The translations under genes and the position numbers were made by a program. Below the pieces are notes generated by a model. It saw only the letters and a list, made by a program, of their open reading frames with translations. It did no database searches and was not told the DNA's origin. Of a stretch of 64,000 bases of DNA, positions 62,799-64,000 are shown one piece after another. How positions within the stretch are numbered: the first letter of the stretch is position 1; every line of letters starts with the position of its first letter. Source of the stretch: an uncultured Sphingomonadaceae bacterium (GTDB lineage Bacteria; Pseudomonadota; Alphaproteobacteria; Sphingomonadales; Sphingomonadaceae). The stretch lies in assembly GCA_947501325.1 (NCBI GenBank), contig CANMVC010000002.1, forward strand, positions 1,240,001 to 1,304,000. The letters run 5' to 3'.

Positions 62799-63077
62799 TT
62801 ACCTCACAATATTTATCGGACCCCGCCAGACCTCAATATCAACCCTCATATCAGATCCCTTAACACCTCGAATATTAAAAGTCCTACTACCGATAGGACC
62901 AACACCACCCCCATCCGCGACTCGTTCAACCCAATTTCCAGCTTTAGCAAATGCAGGTGCTAAAGCTTTGGCGTCTTTGGGACTCAGTTTGTTTGCGGTA
63001 CTACCCAAAGCCGAGTGAACCTGTGAAGCAGTTATTGGCTTTTTACTGTGAATTGGTTGAGAAGTTTCGGAACGCAA
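62799..63077 (-). CDS. Orphan toxin C-terminal domain (no proper start)
   Basis: 92 residues if translation starts at the TTG at 63077. However, the frame continues upstream in coding-like sequence (ELSYGDSSLPPPQRQQ, then LGQGDYFVRVQAQGNS) to a stop at 63252-63254 without any ATG or GTG. So it looks like the broken-off C-terminal tip of a larger protein. The end (DAKALAPAFAKAGNWVERV, GPIGSRTFNIRG, IEVWRGPINIVR) may be a small toxin domain; no known toxin family or catalytic residues are recognised. Followed at once by a putative immunity gene. Confidence 0.55.
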   Translation of the reverse strand: MRSETSQPIHSKKPITASQVHSALGSTANKLSPKDAKALAPAFAKAGNWVERVADGGGVGPIGSRTFNIRGVKGSDMRVDIEVWRGPINIVR

Positions 63078-63219
63078 ACTATTCCCCTGAGCTTGAACGC
63101 GAACAAAGTAGTCACCTTGGCCAAGTACATCAGTTACAGCACTGGGCTGAACTTCATTGCCTCGATTCTGTTGTCGTTGAGGAGGGGGTAGCGAACTGTC
63201 GCCGTAGCTTAACTCAAAA

Positions 63220-63798
63220 TTAGAAGCAGTATTCAGAAGAACAAAGCGACTTCACCCTTGCCACTGAATCCACCGAATTCGTTGCCAATAAATCTAAATC
63301 CCTTTTTTGCCTCAATAATTCTCGTTGAACCAAATGGCTGGTAACAATATTTTGCTCTGTCAATGAGTCGTATTTGTCTCTGTTCAAAGATAACGAAGCA
63401 AAGTAATCGCAGGTTTCATAATTTTTCTGTGCGATCCAGATTACAGAATCAATTGAATTATCCTTTGAAAATTCAATAAGGTATAAAGAAGATGTCGCTA
63501 TATTATTAATGAGAATATCACATATATCGCCTTCAACATCTTCATCCATCAATAAAAGAGTTAAATCCTCTTCAAATTTTCGAACTTTTTTTAGGCAGCC
63601 CCGTTCTACGCCTTCCCAAACAGCAGAGCCAAAAGAATAAAACCTGGAATCTATTTCTGCATCTCTACAACTTCTGTTGAGTGAATTTGTCAGCCTTAAG
63701 ATACAAGAAACTGAAAACATAATTCGGCAATTAGTTGCTAAATTAAGTAATTTCGATTGCAATTCGCTATCGCTGAAATTTACTATCTCTTGGTTCAT
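63220..63798 (-). CDS. DUF416 (YjaG-like) probable immunity protein
   Basis: 192 residues, AT-rich. The central and late parts follow the DUF416 pattern: FYSFGSAVWEGVERG, LLMDEDVEGDICDILINNIA, then QKNYETCDYFASLSL and TSHLVQRELLRQKRDLDLL. DUF416 proteins are frequent neighbours of contact-dependent and polymorphic toxins. It begins 16 bases after the stop of a deaminase-type toxin tip, the standard toxin then immunity order, so it is probably that toxin's antidote. Start MNQEIVNFSDSELQS at 63798. Confidence 0.75.
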   Translation of the reverse strand: MNQEIVNFSDSELQSKLLNLATNCRIMFSVSCILRLTNSLNRSCRDAEIDSRFYSFGSAVWEGVERGCLKKVRKFEEDLTLLLMDEDVEGDICDILINNIATSSLYLIEFSKDNSIDSVIWIAQKNYETCDYFASLSLNRDKYDSLTEQNIVTSHLVQRELLRQKRDLDLLATNSVDSVARVKSLCSSEYCF

Positions 63799-63814
63799 AA
63801 AAGTTCATCTGATG

Positions 63815-64000
63815 TTAGAATGGAAACCATTTTGGTTTCCAGGTTGCAGAGGTTGGAGATGTAATTCTCCCGCCGCTTTGCTCAATGGCTGCAGTACAAT
63901 TTGAACAAAATGGTCTGGTAGTTTCAATTGATCTTGGCTTTGCACCAATATTTTTTGCATGATTTAGCGCAGTAATTTCAGCATGTGCTCCTGGCTGCCG
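63815..64000 (-). CDS. C-terminus of a deaminase-type polymorphic toxin (5' part beyond window)
   Basis: Frame open at the window edge, ending with TAA at 63815: 61 residues. It contains PGAHAEITALNHAKNIG and, 25 residues later, TRPFCSNCTAAIEQSGG, followed by TSPTSATWKPKW. The HAE plus C-x-x-C set is the zinc/catalytic signature of the cytidine-deaminase-like superfamily, in the form used by polymorphic toxins that attack nucleic acids or nucleotides. The delivery and trunk domains would be upstream, outside the window, so the export route is unknown. The immunity gene follows 16 bp downstream. Confidence 0.75.
   Translation of the reverse strand, partial: RQPGAHAEITALNHAKNIGAKPRSIETTRPFCSNCTAAIEQSGGRITSPTSATWKPKWFPF

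Larger units (their letters stand above)
62389..63206. repeat. 18-base near-identical direct repeats 800 bp apart
   Basis: TAGCGAACTGTCGACGTA at 62389-62406 and TAGCGAACTGTCGCCGTA at 63189-63206 (17 of 18 identical). On the leftward strand both encode Y(V/G)DSSL. They bracket the second toxin-tip/immunity pair (62440-63077), as expected if that pair was inserted or duplicated through short homology. Confidence 0.6.

Noticed and set aside
1-64000. CRISPR arrays, rRNA, tRNA genes, prophage or intact insertion sequences
   Set aside because: No regularly spaced repeats, no conserved RNA gene signatures, and no transposase, integrase or phage structural genes were recognised on either strand.

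Overview
The window looks like chromosome from a marine or brackish alphaproteobacterium of the Sphingomonadales (Sphingorhabdus/Parasphingorhabdus-like). This is an inference from gene content: an F1-ATPase zeta inhibitor subunit, a CrtW/CrtZ keto-carotenoid pair, glutathione-based detoxification, a BlaI/M56 pair and DUF4199/VOC/LuxR genes, at moderate GC. No rRNA, tRNA, CRISPR array, prophage or intact insertion sequence was found. Most of the window is densely packed housekeeping DNA with many 1-4 bp start/stop overlaps.

Layout. 1-758: two tandem paralogous small membrane proteins, the second cut by the window edge. 932-6927: leftward block with NAD biosynthesis (nadA, nadC) around a DUF2254 membrane protein, preceded by a kelch lipoprotein, a DUF4230 protein and an MBL hydrolase. 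7014-9490: BlaI repressor and M56 peptidase with operator-like dyads upstream. 9758-9900: a predicted small RNA. 9978-14749: DUF202, then a leftward leuC-leuD-quinone oxidoreductase-zeta-bolA-grxD block. 14854-16169: crtW-crtZ. 16144-22388: transporters, glutathione transferases, an epimerase and isovaleryl-CoA dehydrogenase. 22515-27255: pyrD, ggt and an acyl-CoA ligase. 27277-35465: glyoxalases I and II around a diguanylate cyclase, then SIMPL, DUF3617, TPR and hydrolase genes with a REP-like inverted pair. 35850-38996: thrS, DUF305 and infC, the last apparently starting at ATA. 39009-45379: msrA, two small ORFs, a GC-rich repeat element, aspartate aminotransferase, PhnA-like, metY and a pabB-pabC fusion. 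45452-54830: S9 peptidase, DUF2339, LysR/ADH, LuxR-DUF4199-VOC, a decayed DUF1304 gene and an MBL hydrolase. 54975-61521: a serine hydrolase, then four genes that together fit synthesis and recycling of glucosylglycerate (or mannosylglycerate).

The accessory part is the right end (about 62,400-64,000). It is AT-rich and leftward. It contains the C-terminus of a deaminase-type polymorphic toxin running off the edge, its probable DUF416 immunity gene, and what looks like a displaced second toxin-tip/immunity cassette lacking a normal start. An 18-base near-identical direct repeat, spaced exactly 800 bp, lies at the two ends of that second cassette. This is the most promising candidate system here; the toxin body lies outside the window.

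Coordinates of starts were adjusted by eye using ribosome-binding sites and family lengths. No database search was possible, so family names rest on recognised motifs.
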